Below are positions 1 through 6,336 of a DNA stretch of 9,123 nucleotides, piece by piece (position 1 is the first letter of the stretch; each line of letters starts with the position of its first letter). Both the position numbers and the translations under genes were made by a program. Below the pieces are notes generated by a model. That model searched no databases and was not told where the DNA came from. It was given only the letters and a program-made list of their open reading frames with translations. The stretch comes from CANHCC01 sp040381555. Lineage in GTDB: Bacteria; Bacteroidota; Bacteroidia; J057; RFSG01. The stretch spans positions 1 to 9,123 of the forward strand of contig JBEIHC010000108.1 of the NCBI GenBank assembly GCA_040381555.1, read 5' to 3'.

Positions 1-221
1 GGTAAACGGAAGTTTAGGGTAAACGGAAGTGTAGGGTAAACGGAAGTTTAGGGTAAACGGAAGTTTAGGGTAAACGGAAGTTTAGGGTAAACGGAAGTTT
101 AGGGTAAACGGGGGTTTAGGGTAAACGGAAGTTTAGGGTAAACGGGGGTTTAGGGTAAACAGAGGTTTAGGGTAAACGGCGGTTTAGGGTAAACGGGGGT
201 TTAGGGTAAACGGGAGGGTAC
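1..221. repeat. Tandem array of a 17-bp unit, at least 12 full copies
   Basis: The unit GGTAAACGGAAGTTTAG repeats head to tail without gaps from position 1 to 204 (12 copies). A degenerate 13th copy (205-221) matches 13 of 17 positions. The array starts at the window edge, so its true length is unknown. Each unit holds TAAAC and its reverse complement GTTTA, separated alternately by a 4-nt spacer (GGAA, varying to GGGG, AGAG or GGCG) and an invariant GGG, so the array is a chain of alternating inverted repeats. TAA and TAG occur in every unit and 17 is not a multiple of 3, so stops rotate through the frames and the array cannot be translated over any length. It is not a CRISPR array because there are no unique spacers. 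Its function is unknown. Confidence 0.97.
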
Positions 222-224
222 CTA

Positions 225-1742
225 TTATTTCCATTGAATCTGAACAGTCTCTTGAGTGCCAAAGGCAATGGTTGAATGACTACAGATTCCAGGTCTGGTA
301 ATTATTAATTCTTTTCCGGTAATGGTTATTATTTCTTGTTTGACCACAATATTATTTCCTTTGGTGTGAAATAGGGCAATGCTTAAATCCGGATTTTTAA
401 TTGGTATGATTACCTTTTTCTTTTTTGCGATAATTCGAGTAATTTCTTTAGGTACATTTCCTTGATTTTCTATTAGCTCTATTGCCCGGTCAGCTTGGGG
501 AATACCATATCCCAGGAAATTATTTCCAAAAGGATAAAGGTGTGCAGACTGTATAATGATATTTTTTAATTGAGCGTTTGTTAGGGTAGGGTATTCCGCC
601 CAAAGGCTTGCCGCAAGTCCTGTAATGAGGGGAGCTGAAAATGAGGTGCCATCTTCAGAATAGGCAACTACCTCAGGTTTGAGCCAAGGTAATTTCTCTG
701 GTCCAATACTGCTGTAGTCCTGTTTGATTGCTTGTAAGGTGTTCGCCCCAACGGTTAATACTCCTTTGGCATCTGCGGGTGTTGCAAGAATCTCCCATTT
801 TTTTTCTGCTCCTTCATTTCCGGCACTCACAACAATTAGAATACCTTTCTCTGTGGAAGCAATTTGAGCTGCTCTAGCAATGGCAGAGTAATTTCCGGTT
901 ATTTGATTGGTTTTATAATCTTCTGCTGGATTGTCAAATTCGGTAGTATATCCTAATGAAGTATTGACGAGTTTTACTCCTAGGCTATCCATCCATTCAA
1001 TTGCAGCTATCCATAAATCTTCTTCCCTTCTGGATTCATTAATTCCATGATCTGTTCGGGCAAGAATAAATTGACTTTCAGTACTCAGGCCATACTGATA
1101 TTCAGAAGTTTCCCCGGCAATGCAATTCAACACATAAGTACCATGATCATCGAGGAAAGTTTCTGAACCATAAAAATTTTTAGACGGATTCGTGTTCAGA
1201 AAATCCCGGGTATGGAGAATTCTGTTTTTTTGGAATATATTTTTTAGAGAAGTCAATGTGTCCGCACCCCAAAATCCGGCATCAATTACCCCAATCGTAA
1301 GTCCCTCTCCGTCTATATTTTTATTTTTGAGTATCTCTCCTTTCATTTGCTGTAAGGCGATATCCTGTTGTTGTTGAAAATTACCTGAAAGAACAGAATA
1401 GGTATTCATGGGAATAATTTCTTTAACACAGGAACAATTAGTTAATTCAATTATATCATCTGGGGTTAATTGAGCGGAAACTGCGTTTAGCCATTTTGAA
1501 ACAACTCGGATTTGGATGTTTTTATTTTTCAGTTCAGTTAGGCAATGGGCGGATGGGGGGAAATCTGAATTTTGAATAAGAGGCAATTGTTGATCCAATC
1601 TATTCTGGATAGTTTGAAAAGATACAGGAATAGAAAGTGTTTGGGGAGTTTCTTTTTCATTTAAATACACCCAGAATACATTTTGGGAATAGAGTTCAAT
1701 TTGAAACAATAAAATAAAAAGCAGTGAAATAAGAAATTTCAT
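225..1742 (-). CDS. Secreted S8 (subtilisin-like) serine peptidase
   Basis: This 505-residue protein is a probable secreted or periplasmic endopeptidase. Residues 1-20 form a signal peptide (hydrophobic core, then LYSQ). Residues 21 to about 120 resemble the propeptide of Bacteroidota S8 enzymes, including VSKWLNAVSA near 82-90. The peptidase domain spans about 145-425 and has the full triad: Asp154 (GVIDAGFWG), His200 (DDHGTYVLNCIAG) and Ser367 (GTSFSAP), with oxyanion Asn309 (SAGNEG). SLGYTTEF and TPADAKGVLTVGA also match the family. The stretch between KPEVVA and GTSFSAP is very short, so a surface loop common in relatives seems missing. Residues 430-505 form a small, beta-rich tail that I do not recognise. 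No clear type IX secretion sorting domain is visible. The start is supported by the signal peptide; no Shine-Dalgarno is seen. It lies 29 nt after the MlaF-like gene on the same strand and may be co-transcribed with it. Its substrate is unknown. Confidence 0.93.
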   Translation of the reverse strand: MKFLISLLFILLFQIELYSQNVFWVYLNEKETPQTLSIPVSFQTIQNRLDQQLPLIQNSDFPPSAHCLTELKNKNIQIRVVSKWLNAVSAQLTPDDIIELTNCSCVKEIIPMNTYSVLSGNFQQQQDIALQQMKGEILKNKNIDGEGLTIGVIDAGFWGADTLTSLKNIFQKNRILHTRDFLNTNPSKNFYGSETFLDDHGTYVLNCIAGETSEYQYGLSTESQFILARTDHGINESRREEDLWIAAIEWMDSLGVKLVNTSLGYTTEFDNPAEDYKTNQITGNYSAIARAAQIASTEKGILIVVSAGNEGAEKKWEILATPADAKGVLTVGANTLQAIKQDYSSIGPEKLPWLKPEVVAYSEDGTSFSAPLITGLAASLWAEYPTLTNAQLKNIIIQSAHLYPFGNNFLGYGIPQADRAIELIENQGNVPKEITRIIAKKKKVIIPIKNPDLSIALFHTKGNNIVVKQEIITITGKELIITRPGICSHSTIAFGTQETVQIQWK

Positions 1743-1771
1743 AAGGTTAAGTATAAGGTATAAATAGGGGA

Positions 1772-2521
1772 TTAATTTATTTTCTGTTTCATGAAATCTG
1801 AAACAAAAACAAATTCATTCAAACCTGGATTGTCGGAATGCATGAGTGCGTTTTTATCTCCTTCCCAGGCCTTGGTTTTATTGGAGAGGAACATGATTTT
1901 ATCGCCGATATTGGTAACTGAGTTCATGTCATGGGAAACAACGACAGTAGTCATTTGATATTCATGCGTTAATTCATAGATTAAATGATCAATTACAGAA
2001 GCTGTAAGTGGATCTAATCCGGAATTGGGTTCGTCACAAAATAAATATTTGGGCTGCATGGCAATTGCGCGTGCAATGCCCACTCGTTTTTTCATTCCTC
2101 CGGAAATTTCGGAAGGTAGGAGGTGTCCCACATTTACCAGATTGACCCGATCGAGACAAAAGCGGACTCTTTCAGCAATTTCTTTTTTGGGATTTGTGGT
2201 GAACATTTTAAGGGGGAACGCCACATTTTCTTCAACAGTAAGTGAATCAAATAAAGCGGATGCCTGAAATAGCATGCCTATATTTTTACGAATATCCCGC
2301 TGTCCTTGAAAATCTGCCTGATGAAAATTTTGCCCATCAAAGAGCACTTCGCCTTCATCGGGTGAAAGCAGACCTACCATACATTTGAGTAAGACACTTT
2401 TACCACTTCCACTCATGCCGATAATCATATTCACCTTACCGGGTTCCATGGCATAATTTACATCCTCGAGGATGGTATTCTCTCCAAATTTTTTGCCGAT
2501 ATTTTTTATTACAATAGACAT
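1772..2521 (-). CDS. mlaF: MlaF-type ABC transporter ATP-binding protein
   Basis: This 249-residue cytoplasmic ATPase should power an MlaE-type permease that moves phospholipid or a related lipid between inner and outer membrane. The ABC motifs are complete: Walker A GMSGSGKS (35-42), Q-loop Gln86 (GMLFQAS), signature ISGGMKKR (139-146), Walker B with Asp163-Glu164 (LFCDEPNSGLDP) and switch His197 (SHD). The ISGGM signature and KKRVGIARA are typical of the MlaF/Ttg2A group rather than of importers. I place the start at 2521 (MSIVIKNIG), not at an in-frame ATG at 2578. The longer form would add 19 residues lying inside the permease gene and absent from the family. The chosen start is 5 nt after the permease stop codon, as expected for a coupled operon. 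The mla symbol reflects family membership; the lipid cargo and direction are not shown by the sequence. Confidence 0.93.
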   Translation of the reverse strand: MSIVIKNIGKKFGENTILEDVNYAMEPGKVNMIIGMSGSGKSVLLKCMVGLLSPDEGEVLFDGQNFHQADFQGQRDIRKNIGMLFQASALFDSLTVEENVAFPLKMFTTNPKKEIAERVRFCLDRVNLVNVGHLLPSEISGGMKKRVGIARAIAMQPKYLFCDEPNSGLDPLTASVIDHLIYELTHEYQMTTVVVSHDMNSVTNIGDKIMFLSNKTKAWEGDKNALMHSDNPGLNEFVFVSDFMKQKIN

Positions 2522-2526
2522 GTAAA

Positions 2527-3267
2527 TCAGAGTAATAATTGGGCTAACACATAATCGGCAATTAAAACCAGAATGCAAGAGAATACCACTGCACGCGTAC
2601 TGGCTTGTCCCACTTCCAAGGCTCCTCCTCGCACATAAAAACCTTGATAGGCAGAAATGGAACTGATTAGAAATCCAAAGGTGAGGGCTTTGGTAAACAT
2701 GAATACTACCTGGAATGTCTCAAAAGTTCCTCTGGCACCAAAGGTGAAATCGGCGATAGTAACCTGACCTGTCCAGTCTCCGGCCACTATCCCCCCAAGG
2801 ATAATCAAAAATGCAGCTATACTAATGAGTAAGGGGAAAGCCAAAATACTCCCAATAACTTTGGGCATGATGAGGTAGCCTACAGAATTGATGCCCATTA
2901 CTTCTATGGCATCAATTTGTTCTGTAACCCTCATAGTACCCAATTGAGAAGCTATGTGAGATCCTACTTTTCCTGCTAATACAAGGGAGGTAATGGTTGG
3001 GGCTAATTCCAGCAAAGCAGAAGCGGCAACAACAGATCCAATTGCCGATCTGGGAATAAAACCGGAAACTAATTGATAAGCGGTTTGAACAGTTGTTACT
3101 GCCCCAATGAAAACAGAGGTAATGATGACAATCACGATACTGCCAACTCCCACCGAAACCATTTCTTCGAGCACTAATTTCCAATAGACACTAAATCTTT
3201 CAGGAGACTTAAAGAAACTGCTTAGAAGAAGCAGGTATCGCCCGAAATGATAGATGCTTTTAATCAC
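2527..3267 (-). CDS. mlaE: MlaE-type ABC transporter permease
   Basis: This 246-residue inner-membrane protein is the permease partner of the downstream ATPase. It has the MlaE/TrbC-like domain: a short amphipathic N-terminus (1-30), hydrophobic helices near 41-60, 76-98, 134-162, 187-208 and 225-246, and the family's conserved core at about 87-125, containing ELAPTITSLVLAGKVGSHIA and then EQIDAIEVMG. A second conserved patch, YVRGGALEVG, is at 211-220. Length is close to the family norm of about 250-260. It is the first gene of its operon, with its start 68 nt from the divergent dehydrogenase start. The MCE-domain substrate protein (MlaD) that normally completes such transporters does not follow. 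It must be encoded elsewhere, or another protein does that job. Confidence 0.93.
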   Translation of the reverse strand: MIKSIYHFGRYLLLLSSFFKSPERFSVYWKLVLEEMVSVGVGSIVIVIITSVFIGAVTTVQTAYQLVSGFIPRSAIGSVVAASALLELAPTITSLVLAGKVGSHIASQLGTMRVTEQIDAIEVMGINSVGYLIMPKVIGSILAFPLLISIAAFLIILGGIVAGDWTGQVTIADFTFGARGTFETFQVVFMFTKALTFGFLISSISAYQGFYVRGGALEVGQASTRAVVFSCILVLIADYVLAQLLL

Positions 3268-3271
3268 AGTA

Positions 3272-3279
3272 CAAAAATA
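3272..3279 (-). promoter_or_regulatory. Possible Bacteroidota -7 element for the mla operon
   Basis: Read on the minus strand this is TATTTTTG, which fits the Bacteroidota sigma-factor -7 consensus TAnnTTTG. It lies just 4 nt before the permease ATG, so transcription from it would start at or near the start codon and give an almost leaderless mRNA. No clear TTG -33 element is seen about 20 nt further upstream; that place is taken by the palindrome at 3291-3309. This short motif may be chance in AT-rich DNA. Confidence 0.3.
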
Positions 3280-3290
3280 GAATAAATTCT

Positions 3291-3309
3291 ATAGGGTGCT
3301 GCAGCCTAT
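3291..3309. promoter_or_regulatory. Imperfect 19-bp palindrome in the divergent promoter region
   Basis: ATAGGGTGCTGCAGCCTAT is symmetrical about its central T: the outer 5 bp (ATAGG/CCTAT) and inner 3 bp (TGC/GCA) pair, with one G-G mismatch at the sixth position from each end. It sits between the divergent permease and dehydrogenase starts (24 and 27 nt away), where a dimeric regulator could affect one or both. An operator role is inferred only from symmetry and placement. Confidence 0.35.
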
Positions 3310-3335
3310 GGCCTGATTTTGCTTAATTTTAGGGT

Positions 3336-4034
3336 ATGAATCCTTCCCGACTTGTATGTATTACTGGGGCTTCCCGGGGAATTGGCTTAGCAATTGCCCG
3401 AAAGTTTCATCAAAATGGTTTTTCTTTGAGATTACATGCCTCTTCCGAATTGAGCTTAGAAGGATTGAAATCGGAGTTTCCCGAGGCTGAGTTATTTGCT
3501 GCAGACCTAAAAGATTCAGCTGCAATTTCTGAATTAGCTCAGCAATGGTCGCTTCTTTCTACCCCTGATGTATTGATTAACAACGCAGGAACCTTTCTTC
3601 CGGGAGCGATTTTTGAAGAAAAACCGGGAGTGTTTGAAACTTTACTCTCGGTTAATCTGGCAGCTCCTTATCACCTAACACGCGCTCTGCTTCCGGGTAT
3701 GATGTTTCGTCAATCTGGAATTATCCTCAATATGTGCAGCACTGCCAGCTTACAAGGCTACCCTAATGGAGGTTCTTATTGCATTACTAAATTTGCCCTC
3801 TTAGGTTTTTCAAAAGAGTTAAGGGAAGAACTTAAACCCTATGGGATAAAAGTAATCAGCATGATGCCCGGAGCTACCTATACAGATTCTTGGGCAGGGA
3901 GCGGACTTCCGGAAGATCGATTTATTTCTGCGAAAGATTTGGCAGAATTGGTGTATACCTCCTGTACCTTGTCATCCTCTGCAGTGGTGGAAGAAATAAT
4001 TATTCGGCCCTTACTTGGGGATATAGGGAACTGA
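3336..4034 (+). CDS. Short-chain dehydrogenase/reductase (SDR) family oxidoreductase
   Basis: This 232-residue cytoplasmic NAD(P)-dependent oxidoreductase has a classical single-domain Rossmann fold. Visible motifs are the cofactor-binding TGASRGIG (10-17), an acidic ADLKD (56-60) that would contact the adenine, NNAG (82-85), Asn107, and a catalytic Ser135 with Tyr148 and Lys152 (YCITK), followed by the PG motif (178-179). The Arg/Ser residues in the glycine motif would suit NADP(H), but this is not decisive. Length is slightly below the usual 240-255 and the substrate-binding C-terminus is short. The substrate cannot be read from the sequence. It is the first gene of a plus-strand pair with ispG, 30 nt upstream of it. 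An isoprenoid role is possible from context only, since general SDRs occur next to many unrelated genes. No clear Shine-Dalgarno is present. Confidence 0.92.
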   Translation: MNPSRLVCITGASRGIGLAIARKFHQNGFSLRLHASSELSLEGLKSEFPEAELFAADLKDSAAISELAQQWSLLSTPDVLINNAGTFLPGAIFEEKPGVFETLLSVNLAAPYHLTRALLPGMMFRQSGIILNMCSTASLQGYPNGGSYCITKFALLGFSKELREELKPYGIKVISMMPGATYTDSWAGSGLPEDRFISAKDLAELVYTSCTLSSSAVVEEIIIRPLLGDIGN

Positions 4035-4064
4035 TTTATCTTTATTAATTGTACTGAACTGATT

Positions 4065-6002
4065 ATGAAAGAATACACACCTTATTGTCACAGTCTTACC
4101 CACTATAAAAGAATACCCTCTATAGAAGTCAAGATTGGGGATGTGCCCGTTGGAGGAGATAATCCGATTCGGATTCAATCCATGACCACGACGGATACGA
4201 TGGACACAGAGGCGACAATTGCTGAAACCATCCGAATGGTGGAGTCTGGTTGTGAGTATGTGCGCATCACTGCACCCAGCTTAAAAGAAGCGGAGAATTT
4301 ACGCAACATTAGAGAAGGCTTACATAAAAGAGGGATTAAAGTTCCTTTGATTGCGGACATACATTTTACTCCGAATGCTGCCGAACTCGCTGCCCGGATA
4401 GTAGAGAAAGTACGGGTTAACCCAGGAAATTATGCAGACAAGAAAAAATTTGAAATAGTTGACTATACAGATGATTCTTATCAAGCAGAAATAGAGAGAA
4501 TTTACAAGCGCTTTTCCCCTTTAGTAAAAATATGTAAGGAGCATGGGACTGCCATGCGAATTGGGACGAATCATGGTTCCCTTTCAGACAGGATTTTGAG
4601 CAGATACGGAGATACGCCACATGGGATGGTTGAATCTGCCTTTGAGTTTATTCGGATTTGTGAAGATCATGGTTTTCATCAGTTGGTGATTTCCATGAAG
4701 TCTTCGAATACTCAGGTAATGGTGCAAGCCTATCGGATGTTGATGCAGCGCATGTTGGAGCAGGGGAGGGTATATCCTTTACACCTAGGGGTTACAGAGG
4801 CTGGAGAAGGGGAAGACGGAAGAATCAAATCGGCTATAGGTATAGGAACCTTACTGATGGATGGCATTGGAGATACAGTACGAGTATCTTTGACAGAGGC
4901 GCCTGAGTATGAAGCACCCGTTGCTCGGTATATTGTAGATACCTGCACGAAAGTATCTTCTTCGGATTCCATTCCCGATATTCGAGTTCCATTTTTTAAT
5001 CCTTTTGAATTTCATCGTCGGGAAACGACCGCCTATGGAAACATAGGAGCTGCTCAATTGCCCAGAGTGCTTGCGGCACCTGAAAAGATTGTTTTAAAAG
5101 AATCTGAATTGAAGGAATATGGTCATAGTTATAATCCTATTCCCGATAAATGGACCATGGATGATCAAGGGGCAGATTGGATTCTACAAGCCGACAGCCC
5201 GATTCCTTTTATGCTTCCCAATGGGTTAAAGGGGATATATCCTTACCCGATATGGAAACTGTTAAAAAATCCAGAATTATTTTCTCCGATTTTCAGAGAG
5301 CCGGAGGAATGGTCTCAATCGGAAATAAGTCATCGGGACGGCATTGTGTTTTTAGAAATTCGCCCGGATAATTTTGACCGTTGGATGCAAACGAAAGCCA
5401 GGGGAGTAAGGATAGTACATTCCGGAAATCAGCATCCTTTATATTCTTGGAGGCATTGGATATCGGAAATGAATAAGGCGGGAATTCAAGATCCAGTGTT
5501 GTTGCATCTTTCTGTAGAACCACCTGAGGGGAAGAATTTAACTGAAGAGGCTAGGCGGCAGATTTATTCTTCCTGCATGACCGGGGCCTTATTTATAGAC
5601 GGCTTGGCAGATGGAATTTGCTTAGCTCCTGGAAGTTCTCTCAATAATCGAGTTTCCTTTGGGATATTGCAGGCTTCGCGTTTGCGCATGACTCGTACGG
5701 AATATATTTCTTGTCCTTCTTGTGGGCGAACCTTATTTGATTTGATGGAAACGACAGCCATGATACGGAGTCGTACCGAGCATTTGAAAGGGGTTAAGAT
5801 TGGGATAATGGGTTGTATTGTGAATGGACCCGGAGAAATGGCGGATGCGGATTATGGATATGTAGGATCTGGGCCGGGAATTATTTCTTTGTATCGGGGT
5901 CAGAACATGGTAGAGAAGGCAATAAAGACTGAATTGGCGGTCGATAAATTGATTGAGTTAATCAGAGAAGATGGTCGTTGGGTTGAACCGGTTTTGGGAT
6001 AG
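4065..6002 (+). CDS. ispG: 4-hydroxy-3-methylbut-2-enyl diphosphate synthase, long form
   Basis: IspG (GcpE) is an iron-sulfur enzyme of the MEP pathway. It reductively converts 2-C-methyl-D-erythritol 2,4-cyclodiphosphate to HMBPP, the precursor of isopentenyl diphosphate. The 645-residue protein has an N-terminal TIM barrel (about 15-285) with PIRIQSMTTTDTMDTEA (34-50), ADIHFTPNAAE (97-107) and VRVNPGNY (116-123). An insertion domain of about 240 residues follows (290-530), then the C-terminal [4Fe-4S] domain with Cys550 and Cys553 (SCPSCGR), Cys584 (MGCIVNGPGE) and Glu591 as the fourth ligand. Short proteobacterial IspG is about 370 residues and lacks the insertion; long forms are known in Bacteroidota, Chlamydiae and plants. 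All cluster ligands are present, so it should be active. The start is 30 nt after the SDR stop, with no Shine-Dalgarno. A 13-bp palindrome, ATAGAATTTCTAT (5999-6011), spans the stop codon. Confidence 0.97.
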   Translation: MKEYTPYCHSLTHYKRIPSIEVKIGDVPVGGDNPIRIQSMTTTDTMDTEATIAETIRMVESGCEYVRITAPSLKEAENLRNIREGLHKRGIKVPLIADIHFTPNAAELAARIVEKVRVNPGNYADKKKFEIVDYTDDSYQAEIERIYKRFSPLVKICKEHGTAMRIGTNHGSLSDRILSRYGDTPHGMVESAFEFIRICEDHGFHQLVISMKSSNTQVMVQAYRMLMQRMLEQGRVYPLHLGVTEAGEGEDGRIKSAIGIGTLLMDGIGDTVRVSLTEAPEYEAPVARYIVDTCTKVSSSDSIPDIRVPFFNPFEFHRRETTAYGNIGAAQLPRVLAAPEKIVLKESELKEYGHSYNPIPDKWTMDDQGADWILQADSPIPFMLPNGLKGIYPYPIWKLLKNPELFSPIFREPEEWSQSEISHRDGIVFLEIRPDNFDRWMQTKARGVRIVHSGNQHPLYSWRHWISEMNKAGIQDPVLLHLSVEPPEGKNLTEEARRQIYSSCMTGALFIDGLADGICLAPGSSLNNRVSFGILQASRLRMTRTEYISCPSCGRTLFDLMETTAMIRSRTEHLKGVKIGIMGCIVNGPGEMADADYGYVGSGPGIISLYRGQNMVEKAIKTELAVDKLIELIREDGRWVEPVLG

Positions 6003-6092
6003 AATTTCTATAGATTGTTTGATTGGGAATTGGTTTTGGGTTGATTTATTTCCCCGAGATTACAGGGATGAATCCGCTCGAGTAGGGGCTTG

Positions 6093-6152
6093 TTCACCAA
6101 AAAGCAGGTAATTTGGTGAATATAATCACCCAAAAACATGTAATTTGGTGAA
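6093..6152. repeat. Two hairpin-forming direct repeats with a 32-bp period
   Basis: Copy 1 (6094-6120) and copy 2 (6126-6152) are 27 bp each and identical at 24 positions. Copy 1 with its flanking T is a perfect 9-bp inverted repeat, TTCACCAAA (6093-6101) and TTTGGTGAA (6112-6120), around a 10-nt loop. Copy 2 keeps the same right arm, while its left arm has one extra C (TCACCCAAA), leaving a bulged stem. Neither stem is followed by a T-run on either strand, so they do not look like standard terminators. Binding sites, a REP-like element or the remains of a mobile element are all possible. Confidence 0.85.
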
Positions 6153-6206
6153 AATGATGTTGAATTAGGGCTTCCTCAGAAAGTAACTGGACAATTTATT
6201 TTGTCG

Positions 6207-6231
6207 TCACCAAGCAGTGCTATCACCAAGC
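6207..6231. repeat. Two TCACCAAGC copies 16 bp apart
   Basis: TCACCAAGC occurs at 6207-6215 and again at 6223-6231, exactly 16 bp apart, with the small palindrome AGCAGTGCT (6213-6221) between and overlapping them. Its first seven bases equal the left arm of the hairpin repeats at 6094, and 16 bp is half their 32-bp period. At nine bases a chance pair is possible. Confidence 0.5.
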
Positions 6232-6336
6232 GTTATTATGAGCAAGGATTTTCGACATATTAAGCTATTTGTATTTGATATATCTGTTTTTTACCTGTAT
6301 TTCAAACATTTAATGCTTTCTTAGAAAACCCGAATT

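Noticed and set aside
1..221. CRISPR array
   Set aside because: Units are contiguous 17-mers with no unique spacers, and no cas genes are in the window.
2522..2578. Longer start for the MlaF-type ATPase at 2578
   Set aside because: It would add 19 residues not seen in the family and overlap the permease gene; the start at 2521 sits 5 nt after the permease stop and begins directly at the ABC domain.
5999..6011. ATAGAATTTCTAT palindrome at the ispG stop as a terminator
   Set aside because: Arms of six AT-rich pairs around a single base cannot form a stable RNA hairpin, and no T-run follows.
6052..6088. CCCCGAG ... CTCGAGTAGGGG as an ispG terminator
   Set aside because: Pairing needs a 5-nt bulge and a loop of about 18 nt, and no T-run follows.
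6093..6152. Hairpin repeats as bidirectional terminators for ispG and the TolC-like gene
   Set aside because: No T-run follows either stem on either strand, and they lie 91 nt or more from ispG's end and over 200 nt from the TolC-like gene's end, which already has a closer stem.
6238..6324. 28-codon frame (MSKDFRHIKLFVFDIS...) as a small gene or IS110-like transposase remnant
   Set aside because: The likeness of IKLFVFDIS to a transposase N-terminus covers a few residues only, the following residues do not fit, and there is no ribosome binding site.
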